From Panicum virgatum (Eukaryota; Streptophyta; Magnoliopsida; Poales; Poaceae), in contig NC_053149.1 in assembly GCF_016808335.1 (NCBI RefSeq), forward strand, positions 35,728,118-35,792,117: DNA of 64,000 nucleotides, given 5' to 3'. Positions 36,634 to 47,316 of this stretch are shown piece by piece. How positions within the stretch are numbered: position 1 is the stretch's first letter; every line of letters begins with the position of its first letter. Below the pieces are notes generated by a model, which did no database searches, had not been told where the DNA came from, and worked only from the letters and a program-made list of their open reading frames with translations. The translations under genes and the position numbers were made by a program.

Positions 36634-39600
36634 CAGGAACTTTCTGAAGAACCGACTGCTTGGATCGGTGTGGAACTGTTACTGGTCGATTCACCATCGG
36701 CCTTAGCCTTGACACGCCAGACTTGTGATTTGACTCCTTTCTTGTCCAGAGTCTGTTCTTGCTCTTCTTCAATGATCTCTAGCCGTCGTAACCTCTGAAC
36801 ACGTCGCTTCTGAGACCTGGTCAGACCTCCTGGGCACCATTGAGATTGATCCGTGCGATCAGGCTCACATTCTAGATCTCTCTGCATCGGTTGATCATCT
36901 TGTACTCTGTCATCGGCCACCTGTTCTAGCCGATCGTATACAGGCACTCTTCTCCCAGCAGGATCACATAGCATTGTCCTGCCCCCCAGTCAATCATGCA
37001 TCGATACCCTTTTTCCTAGCCGATCATGTACAGGAGTGCACTCACGCTGATAGGGATCATGACACGACCTTTCATGTGATCGGCTGCCTTGACCATTGCA
37101 TTCGGGACAATCATATGCCGATGGCAATGTCAACCCTTCTTTCCGGAAGTAGACAAAGAAAGGACACCTCTAATGATCTTGCTCGCGTCGTTCCTCTTCT
37201 TCTCTACGCTGCCGCCTTTCACGATCACGCTGAAACTTGTTCAACAGCATTTGAGATGTTAGATGTATGCGTGGTGCTGATGAACGTTCAGCATCCCTCA
37301 TCGGACCCTTTCCTTTGACCTCATTGGCCGCTATCTGCGCTTTAGGATCAACAGCTCCAGATTTCTTGGCCGATGATGTCAGAATCTTAGCTTGAGAAGA
37401 ACCTACATCTCTGGCCACATCAACCATGTTCATGGCGAAAGGATGTCCGTCAATCTTCATCGTCTTCTTGGGAGCTAACTTCAATCTCCCTTGTTCGAAA
37501 GCCATCTGAATCTGCTGTCGGAAGACTTTGCACTCATTTGTATCATGCGATGTGGTGTTGTGCCACTTGCAGTAGTTTATATTCTTGAGCTCGTCCTCCG
37601 ATGGAATCTTGTGATATGGCCTCAACTTGATCAACCCTTCCGACAATAATAAGTCAAAGATCTTGTCGGCTTTGGTGATGTCAAACTCATACGACTTAGG
37701 CTCTTTCTTCCCAAATGGACACGTCACCGGCTTTTTGCTCTTCTGTATCCACTCAGCCGATGCGATCGTTTCTTGCTCCTCTTCATCATTAGCAGAATAT
37801 TCCACATAGTTGATCTTCTTCTGAAAGGGCTTCTTGGACTCGTAGGATCGAGTCTCTCCTTTCATTCGACTTGCAATCTGGCTAATACTCTCAAACTCTT
37901 GTGATGCATATTTATCTTTAATGTGCGGCAATAGTCCATTAAATACTGCATCGGCCAACTGCTGATCGGACAGAACCAAATTGTAACATCGGTTCTTGAC
38001 ATCTCTGAATCTTTGGATAAAACCAACAACCGATTCATCATTTCTTTGTCTCAAGCCGATCAAATTGGTCAACTTTAACTCAGTAATCCCAGAGAAGAAG
38101 AACTGATGAAATTGTCTCTGTAGATCGGCCCAATATAATATGGAGTTTGCTAGCAAAGTGGTGAACCAAGCAAAGGCCGATCTAGACAAAGACAAGGAGA
38201 ACAAACGGACTCTGAGTGCATCCTGGTTGCCCGCTTCTCCCAACTGTATAGAAACTTCTTCCTGTCCTGAGAACTTCGTGAAGTCAGGCATCTTGTACTT
38301 GTGTGGAAGAGAAATCTAATCATAAGCCGGAGGATAGGGAGTCCTGTACATAATGGATTGTTGCTTTGGCCTCAAACCAAACTGCTCCCTCATCACTTTA
38401 GCTATCTTCGTGCTCCAATCAACTTGCGGCTCAACTATTGGCATTTGCTGAGGGGAAACCGTACTCGCTGCATTGGTCATCATCGCAAGTTGTTGAGCTA
38501 CATGGTTCATTGGCTGTCCAGCCGATTGCATCTGTTGTGCTTGCTGAGCCATCCGGTTAGGTGTCTGCTGAGTCATCGACGGTTGTGTAGCTGATGGGTT
38601 AGCCGATTGTTGACCAGTAATATCCATGTACGGCACATTGGCATACCGTATCTGTCCAGTTGCTTGATTGTGGAATACCCATTTGATTCCCTTCTGATGC
38701 GGAGATTGCGACAATAACACTTCTGAAGGAGACTGGGGTTGGAGCAGGATAGCAAGACGCTGCTGTGGGGTCATCGGCGGTGGCACCGATGCATTAGCTT
38801 GTGCCATCTGTTATGGACTCCATGCTCCTTATGCATTCAGCTGTGTTGCCAATGCATCCTGTTGTGCACCCATCGGCTGAACGGCCGATGGATCAGGCTG
38901 AGAGGCTATCGGCTGAGAAGCCGATGCATTAAACTGCATCTTTGGTGGCGTAGAAAATAAATCCGGATGGATACCATACCCAGTAGAAGGATCCCATCCT
39001 TTAGGAAATATGGACGCAGATACACCTTGCACAGTTGTAGCAATCGGCGACGTGATCGAGTACATAGGATCTGCCATACCCGCCGATGTTGCAGTAGTCA
39101 TCTGGGGTGGAGTTTGACTGTTGCTTGTTCCTGCCTGGCTATTTTGAGCCGACAAGGCTGCTTCCATAGACACCTCCAAATTTGTTAACGCTCAGTCGCC
39201 CCTAAAAATGAGGGCATTTTTAGGGGCGGATGGGGGTGAGCCGCCCCTAAAAATGGCACCCATTTTCAGGGGCGGCGGAGGAGGTCAGCCGCCCCTGGTT
39301 GTATATAGCAAGGACCCATGCACCCTGGTAACATGCCTTCAGCAAAAGTCTTGACCACTGTATTATGCACCGTGTTGCCCATAACTGTTGCACTCTTGAT
39401 GAAGGCTTGTGCCACAACTTGGCCAACTGTGTCTATCATCTTGCTTTCACATTGAGCCTCTGTTAATGGCTGAAAAGATGGAAGATTAAACTTCTTGATC
39501 ACCTCACCAGATCTGTTAACGCTGTACGACTTGAGGCATTCACGTTTGAATTTCTCCACCAGCTCTTCATTTTCCTTCTTTTGTTCTTCTTTGAGCTTAT

Positions 39601-39661
39601 CTTCAGGAATAGAAATATAGTTTTCTTCACTAACTGCAGATTTATCAGTAAGTTCCACCAT
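36634..39661 (-). pseudogene. gag: B gag, interrupted
   Basis: It begins at the ATG at 39661 (MVELTDKSAV). After about 120 codons it is interrupted at 39303-39181 by two short hairpins. It resumes with LEVSMEAALSAQN (39179) and continues through a Gln/Met/Ala-rich region (38807-38316, stop-separated). The capsid domain follows (38291-37170, 373 codons, with MPDFTKFSG at its start) and a zinc-finger-like segment (CKWHNTTSHDTNEC). A charged C-terminal segment with RSQKRRVQRLRR ends near 36634. The gag structure is of the Tat type. Several stops separate the parts. Confidence 0.75.
39181..39303. repeat. Short double-hairpin insertion in B gag
   Basis: Two consecutive stems are visible. CGCCCCTAAAAATG (39197-39210) pairs with 39215-39228. 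CCGCCCCTAAAAATGG (39241-39256) pairs with about 39260-39275 with one mismatch. GGGGCGG/CCGCCCC subterminal repeats of this kind are common in CACTA-type transposons, so this may be a fragment of one. No clear duplication was found. Confidence 0.5.
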
Positions 39662-39676
39662 GTTGAAGCTTATCGG

Positions 39677-39697
39677 GTCCCACCGGGCATGCCAAAA
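39677..39697 (-). other. B primer binding site
   Basis: On the minus strand the site reads TTTGGCATGCCCGGTGGGAC, two bases inside the LTR end at 39700. I did not assign the tRNA. Confidence 0.55.
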
Positions 39698-39699
39698 GA

Positions 39700-40007
39700 T
39701 GTATTGACGCAAAAATCAACACACTGGAATCCGAGGGCAAGTGTTCGCCGAGTCACGGAAAGTCAACCAAGCGTGCCAGTCAATTTGTCCAGATCCTCTC
39801 CTCCTTCTTTGATTTGATTGGCAACTATCCATCGGTCAAACACCAGAACGGACAAATCAGCATCTTCACGGCATATTCCTCTGGTCCATCGAACGGACTC
39901 CCATCAGCCGATCCCAACTCTATGCATCTTTTGGTTTCTTTTGAATCGGCCACCTTTCCTTCACCGAAATCACCTTCCTTGACACGTGTCAAAAAATGGT
40001 GTCAATA
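39700..40007 (-). repeat. B 5' LTR (308 bp)
   Basis: In plus orientation it starts TGTATTGACGC and ends GTGTCAATA, against GTGTCAACA in the other copy, so the terminal CA has mutated. The ends form a short imperfect inverted repeat. Confidence 0.7.
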
Positions 40008-40967
40008 GGGAGTCAGCCCTTCAGGCTCCTTGATCCAGGGTTTGTCGAAAATTGACTTGCTAGATTGTTCTGGAGCTTTGGATTTTCCCTTTTTAAGTTT
40101 GGCTAGTTCCCAAAGAGCATCAGCATGCTCGGGTAGATTGGCCATAGCATCCATGAACAAGTCGACGTTGTTAGACCAGTCTTCGAGATCATCGAATGGT
40201 TCAAAGTTGTCGAGACCGTTCATGAATTGATCAAAATCTTGATCGAATGGGGACTCGACTGGTTGAGGAGTCCGAATGTGAGCAGGTTTCGGTGAAGGGC
40301 TCTGAGGTATCCTAGAGATAGACGGTCCCATCCGAACAAGCCGGGGGTTTGTCTCACCAGATCCCCCACAGTTTTCTCCTCCCATTTTCTGCTCCTTGTT
40401 TTGCAGGGTGCCTTCAGCTATTTTAATGCAATCGGCGAGCTTGGAATTCACTCGATCGATTCCTGAGAGTATATCGCCCGGCCTCTTCTGTGGCGGGTAC
40501 GATACTTCTGGGTTCTGCTGTGATGTAGATGAGCCCAGAGCAGCTTCTGCAAGTTTGATGCAGCCCTCGATTGATCGTCAAACTTGTCCTACTCCACCGA
40601 GTAGTTCTAAGTTGTTGATCTTGGGGCGTTTGATCGTTTTGAGATGACTCAAGTATTTTCCAAGGGTTTCGGAAAAGTGGAGTTTTTCGGAATCAGAGTT
40701 TGTGTCGAACTCGACTGAACCAAGAGTTCGGGTTAGAGTTTTCACGTTTTCTGAGTTGTTCGAGTCGAGTTCGGATAGAACACTTTTTTCGTCGAGATCC
40801 GCGGACTTGCAGATGTCGGCGAGTTGGGGAGTGGTTTTCGATTTAGGCGAGTCAGGTGTGACAAGGTGGCTGGAGAAGCCACCCGATCCGTCAGCTTTGC
40901 TTGCCCAGGAACCAAAAAAGAGAGTTGTGCCCTTAGGCGCGTTATTGGCATCGCTTGATCCGGCCAT
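40008..40967 (-). pseudogene. gag: Tat-type gag N-terminal part (front of D)
   Basis: It starts at the ATG at 40967 (MAGSSDANNAPKG), just after the primer region. A TGA stands at 40578-40580. Beyond it the frame contains two related segments, GCIKLAEAALGSS and DCIKIAEGTLQN. It runs to 40008, where B is inserted. The N-terminal residues resemble those of the C gag. It is Ser/Pro/acid-rich and has no capsid domain in this piece. Confidence 0.6.
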
Positions 40968-40993
40968 CGAATTCGCCGATGAACTCGCCGAAT

Positions 40994-41013
40994 CCCCTAC
41001 CTGGCGCGCCAGC
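40994..41013 (-). other. Primer binding site next to the shared LTR
   Basis: On the minus strand it begins GCTGGCGCGCCAGGTAGGGG directly after the LTR end ACACCGACA. The same sequence stands at 47297-47316. The tRNA is not assigned. Confidence 0.65.
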
Positions 41014-41431
41014 TGTCGGTGTTTACTGCCAAACCTGCTCAAGGATACACTTAGAAGTAAGGTTTGTAGGTAGGGATCGACTGCTCTAGAACTCGATGGT
41101 ACAAGGAATACAAAGATTAAGATAGGTTTGGGCCGTGAGTTGCATAATACCCTACGTCCTGTGTGGTGGTTTGTATTGCCTTAGGTGTTGATGATTGTTT
41201 GGAGGGGGTACCTGCCCGCCCTTATATATCCGGGGGGACAGGGTTACATGGAAAGTCCTAGCCGAGTACAGTTGGAATTCTACTACAACATAATCGGGTA
41301 GTTTCCTTTGTACTGCAGCTAGTTCTATGCCTATTCGGGTAGTTACAAAAGAGGTAAGGTACATCCATAAGCTATCCCTTACTCTAGAACATTCTATGCC
41401 TATAAGCAGTCCCGCTGCCCCGGGTCTGACA
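41014..41431 (-). repeat. LTR shared between elements C and D (418 bp)
   Basis: In plus orientation it runs from TGTCGGTGTTTAC to GGGTCTGACA. It matches 47317-49070 once the copia solo LTR is removed. It has C internal sequence on its right and a primer site with gag on its left, so it serves as 3' LTR for one unit and 5' LTR for the next. Confidence 0.8.
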
Positions 41432-41542
41432 CTATCCTAGACTGGTGATGCTGTCAGATAGAGAAATTGTCTTTAATGTAGTCGATATGCTGGTAAAGAC
41501 CCTTGCTTTATTAAAGAAATCAACTGACATCACCATATTGCT

Positions 41543-42437
41543 TGGATCAAGGATAGAACTTGTGCAAGTGCTCAATATTCCAGGAATTCGGTACTTCATT
41601 GCCATCTGCATCAGTGATTCTGTATGATCCTGGTCTTGTAACATTGATTACGATGAAAGGACCTTCCCATCTGGAATTTAACTTGTGCAGTCCCGTCTCG
41701 TCTTGGATCCTTCGTAATACCAGATCTCCGACATTGAAAGATCTTTACTGGACATTGCGGTCATGATAGCGTCTGATCCCTTGAAGATATCAAGCCGATT
41801 GAGTTAAAGCATTGACTCTGGCTTCTTCGACTGAATCCAGCTCGAGTTGTCGAGCTTCATCTGCTTCTCCTTCTTGGTAGGCTTCTACTCTTGGAGATTT
41901 CCACATAATATCAGCGGGTAGTATAGCCTCTGACCCATAAGTGAGGAAAAAAGGAGATTGTCCAGTTGCTTTGCTTGGCTGGGTTCGCAGTCCCCAGACT
42001 ACATGAGGTAATTCTTGAATCCACTTGCCACATTTCTTGGTGTTGGCGTCGTATAGTCTTTTCTTCAAGCCATCGAGTACTAAACCATTGATGCGCTTAA
42101 CTTGACCGTTTGCTCGAGGATGAGCCACTGAAGCAAATTTGACCTCGATGCAGGAGTTATCACAGAAATCCCAAAAAGATTGTGACGTGAAATTAGAGCC
42201 AAGATCTGTGATAATAGTGTGAGGAAAGCCGAATCGGTGGATAATGTCAGAGATGAAATCCACTGCCCTGTCGGATGAAATCTTGACAATGGGCTTGTAC
42301 TCGATCCACTTGGTGAACTTGTCGACTGCTACCAGCACATGATTGAATCCTCCTTCAGCTACGGTTAAAGGTCCGATCATGTCCAAACTCCAACAGGAGA
42401 ACGGCCATGATGGAGGGATTTTTATCGGCTCCCACAT
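41543..42437 (-). pseudogene. C integrase (C-terminal half of pol)
   Basis: An open segment (42437-41790) holds the catalytic core with SLDMIGPLTVA, IITDLGSNFTS and the downstream region SEAILPADI. A stop near 41761 interrupts the C-terminal domain, which reads on to about 41543. The N-terminal zinc-binding region between RNase H and the core is missing, which points to a deletion near 42430. Confidence 0.7.
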
Positions 42438-44175
42438 TGTTGTCTCGGTCTACGTGGTGGATTTCCAATCCTGAGAACTTATTTTTGAGCTTTTTGATTT
42501 CTTCAACGTATGCATCCATTGTATCCTTGTTGATGTCCCATTCTTTATTGACTTGTTGGACGACGAGTAGAGAATCACCGTAAACGAGTAGTCGCTTGAT
42601 GCCAAGACAAACTGCTAGTCGATGACCATGTAGTAGTGCCTCATATTCAGCTTCATTGTTGGAGACCTTGAACAGGATTCGAAACAAATACTTCAATTAC
42701 TCTCCCTTGGGGGAGATGAATAGAACTCCCGTGCCGCCTCCGTCGAGCTTAAGTGAGCCATCGAAATACATCACCCAATGCTCTGGAGCGTTCTGGGGTG
42801 CTGGAATTTGATTTTCCCGCCATTTAGCTAAGAAGTCGACTAGTGCCTATGACTTGATTGATGTTCTTGGCTTGAAGTTGATTTCCAAGGCTCCCAGTTC
42901 AACTGCCCACTTTGAAATTCGTCCAGTGGCATCTCGATTGTTGAGTATATCCCCCAATGGGAAGTCAGTTATGACTGAGATCTTGTACTCGTCGAAGTAA
43001 TGCCGGAGCTTCCTGGAGGTGATTAGAATTCCATACAGAAGTTTCTGAATTGATGGATATCTAATCTTTGATTTAGAGAGTACTTCGCTGATGAAATAGA
43101 CCGGTCTCTGAACGCCGTAGGCGTGGCCTTCCTCCAGGCGTTCGACTATTATCGCCGTACTAACTACATGGGTAGTCGCAGCGATGTAGAGGAGTAATTC
43201 GTCACCGGGTAGTGGAGCTATTAGAATCGGCAGTGACTGCAGATGATGTTTGAAGTTCTCGAGTGCTGCCGCAGCTTCTGTAGTCCACTCGAATTTATCT
43301 TGTCGCTTTAGGAGCTTGAAGAAGGGTAAGGCCCGTTCGCCAAGCCTGGACAAGAATCGATTCAAAGCTGCCATGCAGCCTGTAAGCTTCTGAACGTAAT
43401 TGATGGTAGCTGGAGCATCCATGGCCATGATGGCATTGATCTTCTTTGGATTAGCCTCAATTCCTCAGTTACTGACCATAAATCCGAGTAGTTTTCCAGA
43501 GGGTACGCCAAAGATGCACTTGGTTGGGTTGAGCTTCCAGCGGAATTTTCGGAGGCTGTCGAAGGTCTCTTCCAGGTCAGTAATGAATTGATCCTGGGTC
43601 TTGGTTTTGACAACGACATCGTCAACATAGGCTTCAACATTGCGATGTAGCTGATCGGCAAAGCACAGCTGTATCGCACGCTAGTAGGAGGCACCAGCGT
43701 TCTTCAACCCGAAGGACATGGTCTTTTAGGCATATGCCCCGTAGGGTGTGATGAAGGCTGTCTTGATTTGGTCTTCATCTTTCAGGGTGATCTGATGATA
43801 CCCTGAGTAGCAGTCGAGGAAGGATAATAGGACACATCCTGCTGTCGAGTCGATTACTTGATCGATTCGTGGTAGCCCGAAAGGATCCATTGGGCAGTGC
43901 TTGTTTAGATCGGTGTAGTCGACGCACATCCTCCACTCATTGTTGTTTTTCTTCTGGACGAGCACAGGGTTAGCCAGCCATTCGGGATGGTAGACTTCTT
44001 TGATAAACCCTGCTGCGAGTAGTTTTGCCAGTTCTTTCTTAATGGCCTCTCGCTTGTCCGGTGAGAAACGCCGCAACCGTTGCTTTTTTGGCGTGGCTTT
44101 AGGGTCGACCTTCAAGGCATGCTCGATCAACTCCTGGGGCACTCCTGGCATATCCTCTGGTTTCCACACGAACAC
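42355..44175 (-). pseudogene. C reverse transcriptase and RNase H, broken
   Basis: RT (44175-43362) shows WRMCVDYTDLNKHCP, LSFLDCYSGYHQI and, across two stops, AYVDDVVVKTK. TAA near 43730, TAG at 43681-43683 and TGA near 43466 interrupt it. The connection segment and a first RNase H-like part lie at 43428-42847. A second part with NEAEYEALLHGHRLA lies at 42696-42355. The element is degenerate. Confidence 0.75.
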
Positions 44176-44423
44176 GTCTCGGTTGGTCCTAAGGAAGTTG
44201 ACGAGCTCGAGTTCCTATTTGTCGCCCAGTCCTGCTCCGATGATTGCTGTTTTGGAGTCGTCTCCCTCTTGTAGCTGGATAGTCTTGGTGCCCACATCAT
44301 CAGTTGGTTTAACCGATGATTGGCTTGGCTTCTTGGAAGGCATCGACTCCTTGAGTGAGAGTTCCTTAGCAGCAGCAAGTATTTCACTGATAGAGCTAGG
44401 GACCCGGATTGTGGCAGCATGAT

Positions 44424-44756
44424 CTATTGCTTCCTTGTCACACTCGAAGGGCTTGAGGAGGTCTCCACATAATGAAAGTACTCCTGGTTGCCTGGCATCT
44501 TGAGGAGCAGGTAGACATAGTGCGGTACTGCCATGAACTTGGCTAGAGCAGGTCTTCCCAAGATAGCATGGTAAGAAGATTCGGAGTCAGCTACTTCGAA
44601 TTTGATGTATTCTGTCTGGAAGTTCTGTTCTGTACCAAATGTAACTGGGAGAGTAACCGAGCCGATTGGTGTAGAGGAATCCCCGGGGACGATGTCGTAG
44701 AATGGAGCCTTTCTTGGAGTAAGCAGCCTCATGTAGTTGAGACCCATCTTTGCCAA
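44424..44756 (-). pseudogene. C protease-region segment
   Basis: The segment reads PIGSVTLPVTFGTEQNFQTEYIKF and ends AILGRPALAKF, the distal part of a Tat-type retroviral protease. The active-site Asp region lies just upstream and is disrupted (about 44757-44830). Confidence 0.65.
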
Positions 44757-44981
44757 AGTACTTGCAAAGATCAGGTTGAGCCCACTTCCACCGTCAATGA
44801 GTACTCAAGTAAGTTTGGAGCCCTGGACGACTAGATCGAGTACTAGCGGAAAATTTTCAGGTTCAGAGAAGCTGGACCATTGATCTTCCCTGGAGAAGGT
44901 AATGAGGACCTCGCTGTATTTAAGTGGCCTCTGAATTGCTGGCTTGACTGAGAGGATCTCTCAGAGTAGGAGCTTTTGAGC

Positions 44982-47257
44982 TCACTTGGAGAAGCTGGGA
45001 TCTCCTCCGAATATGACATTGACGATGTTTTGTTGCTGTTGGAAACTGTCATGGTCTTTCTTGTCTTCTTCGTCATCTTTGTCTTGTTTTTTCTTAGGAG
45101 CTTCTGCTGGTGCCGATTGGAAGGACTTGCGCAGGATCGTGCATTCCCACATCGAGTGATTGCTCTTGGGGTGAATTGGGCATCTCTTGTTGTAGAGAAT
45201 CTTGTCGAACTGGTCCTGCGGCTTGTCACCCTTCTTACCATACGGGGTGTGATCCATAGTGCCGACTGTATCGTCAGGCTTACGCTTGCGTGTAGGATCC
45301 CGCTAGTTGCTAGGCCCTCCACAGTCGATGTGGTGCTTCCCATTGTTGTCGTTGTTGCGACTCGGGAAGCGGCTGCATTCTTGCTCTTCTTCATCCGCCC
45401 AGCGCTGCATCATGTCTCGTAGCTCCACTACCGTTTTGGGGCGATTACGCCCAAAATCACGGTATAAAGACTGGACGGTGTTGCCACTCTAGAAGTAGTC
45501 GATGACGTCGTCATCGGCGACGTTGGGGACGGTGGCCCTTGTGTCGAAGAAGCGCTTGACGTAGGATCTGATCGACTCGCCTTGCTCCTGCTTGCACATG
45601 GACAGGGCATGGCGAGTAGCCACTTGATGTTGTGACCCTTGAAAGTTGTCGACAAACGCCTTCTTGAGGTCCTCCCACGAGTGTATCGATTCGCGCGCCA
45701 AGCTTTCGAGCCACGTGAGGGGTGCAGGCTCCAGGGCCATCGGGAAGTAGAGGACCTTGGTGTTGGTGTCTCCCCCTACAACACTAACAGCGGTCGAATA
45801 TAAACGTAACCATTGGGTAGGGTCTTGCTTACCATCGTACTTTTGGATGTTCATGGGATTGAAATCCTTCGGGTACTAGGCATTGTCGAAGACTTTGCTA
45901 AGGGCTTGGAAGCGGTCGGAGTTGTGTGCGAGCTGCAATCTGCGTCTTGCGTTGATGATGTCCCGTGCGTCCACTATGGAATCGGCTACTTCCTCCCTGT
46001 TGGGCCCGCGGTTGTTGTTGTTGCGATTTGGCTGAGGCCCAGGGGCTTGGTTTGCCCTGGATCGATGGTTACATGCAACTTCTTGATCCTCCTAGTTTCT
46101 TTGATTTTGCTCCTCCAACTGTTGTTGTCGGTGATGGCCTCCAGGAGTGCGACTTGCTTGAGGTATGACTGTTGCAGTGGCCCTTGACTGGGTGCCATGG
46201 AGTGAGGATAACGGGTTTTGTCTCTCGAGTTGTTCAACAGCGTTCTTGGCAAGGTGTATGACACGCTCTATCTCTGGGTTTTGAGACAACTGCATGAGTC
46301 GCAGGGTCACTTCTGTCATCGCAGCAGTTGGTGTTCTAAAGACAGGGTCAGCGACATTGTTGAATTCGTGGTTGAGGTTGCGGGGGGGAAGACGGCGCGT
46401 TCAGCTACATTAACCCTGCGCTCCTCTTTGCGTCGATTCCTTGTCCTGTGGGCCGTGCGAGTGGCTTCTTCTTCATCTGGTGGAGCATCTTGGGTCAGAT
46501 TGTCTGCTAAAATCTGATCCAAGGCTTCGTTTTGGATCGTGCTGGCTAGGTTCCGGTTGTTGGATGATCACTGGAACCAGTCGTTCGGTAGAGAAGCTTT
46601 CCATGTCTGAATCGTAGTCAGCTAGGACAGTTCCTCCGGACCCAGTTTCCCTCTCGGTAGCGAGGGGAGTACCGTGTTGGAACGGAAGATCCTCGATGCT
46701 GGCGACTTCTCGCAGGTTGTCGAGTAGTTCTGCGTGGGTATGGCTTTGGCAAGATTTGAGTTGCATCTTAGCTAGCGCATTGGTGATGAAATCCAGGCTA
46801 TCTTGAGGTGACTTGACTGGATCTAGGTATACATCGAAAACGGGTGCCTCCCGACTAGCGGTGACTGAGTAGTTTTCGACGCGGAGTAGATGATCCAAGC
46901 TATTTTTATAGATGGATTTAATCATCTATTTGTAAGCAAATGATGAATTGCGCAAGCCGAAGATGCGTTGTGCAAGAGGAGTCCCAATTCGAGTAGATTT
47001 CGGTTTGAGATCAATCTGAGTTCGAGTGGAACTCGAGTTGTTTTCGAGTTCCGTCTCGATCTCCTTGGCGAGGTCGGGAAGCAACATAACGCTACGATCG
47101 TGAGATCTAGTGAGTTTGTTGGAATCTTCCGATGTAGAGATCTTCAGTGTGGGAGAGTTGGTTAGGTGGCTGTCGAAACCGCCCAAACCATTGGCGACGC
47201 AGACCCACGAGCTGAAGATGAAGGTGGCACCTCGGGGAAGCGTCATGGTGCTGAGAG
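44982..47257 (-). pseudogene. gag: C gag, broken
   Basis: The N-terminal part (about 47257-46926) starts like the D front piece. 46925-46473 is a Ser/acid-rich segment. The capsid domain occupies 45854-45489 (IQKYDGKQDPTQWLRLY at its start). The zinc-finger-like segment (CPIHPKSNHSMWEC) lies at about 45190. Stops and shifts separate these parts. Confidence 0.7.
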
Positions 47258-47296
47258 CGAAGGTGTCCATCGAACTCGCCGATGAACTCGCCGAGT

Positions 47297-47316
47297 CCCC
47301 TACCTGGCGCGCCAGC
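47297..47316 (-). other. C primer binding site
   Basis: It is identical to 40994-41013 in its first 20 bases and directly abuts the LTR end at 47317. Confidence 0.65.

Larger units (their letters stand above)
31985..40007 (-). mobile_element. Tat-lineage Ty3/gypsy element B
   Basis: The minus-strand order is a 5' LTR (39700-40007), primer site, gag (39661-about 36634), pol (36633-33530), a non-coding spacer, a gene on the opposite strand (32443-33175) and a 3' LTR remnant (31985-32141). The opposite-strand extra gene after pol and the gag zinc finger type place it in the Tat lineage. No protease motif is visible between gag and reverse transcriptase. The 3' LTR has lost about 150 bp at the A2 junction, so no target duplication can be read. 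Confidence 0.8.
40008..41431 (-). mobile_element. Tat-type LTR and gag 5' fragment, probably the front of element D
   Basis: An LTR (41014-41431) has a primer site (40994-41013) and about 1 kb of gag on its left, cut at 40007 by B. The LTR and primer region closely match those of C. The body of D at 19820-15334 lacks exactly this front part. Only B and A2 lie between, so the two pieces may once have been joined. That is inference. Confidence 0.55.

Noticed and set aside
36974..37318. Plus-strand frame of 114 codons opposite B gag
   Set aside because: A shadow of the gag frame on the other strand, which carries the recognisable domain.
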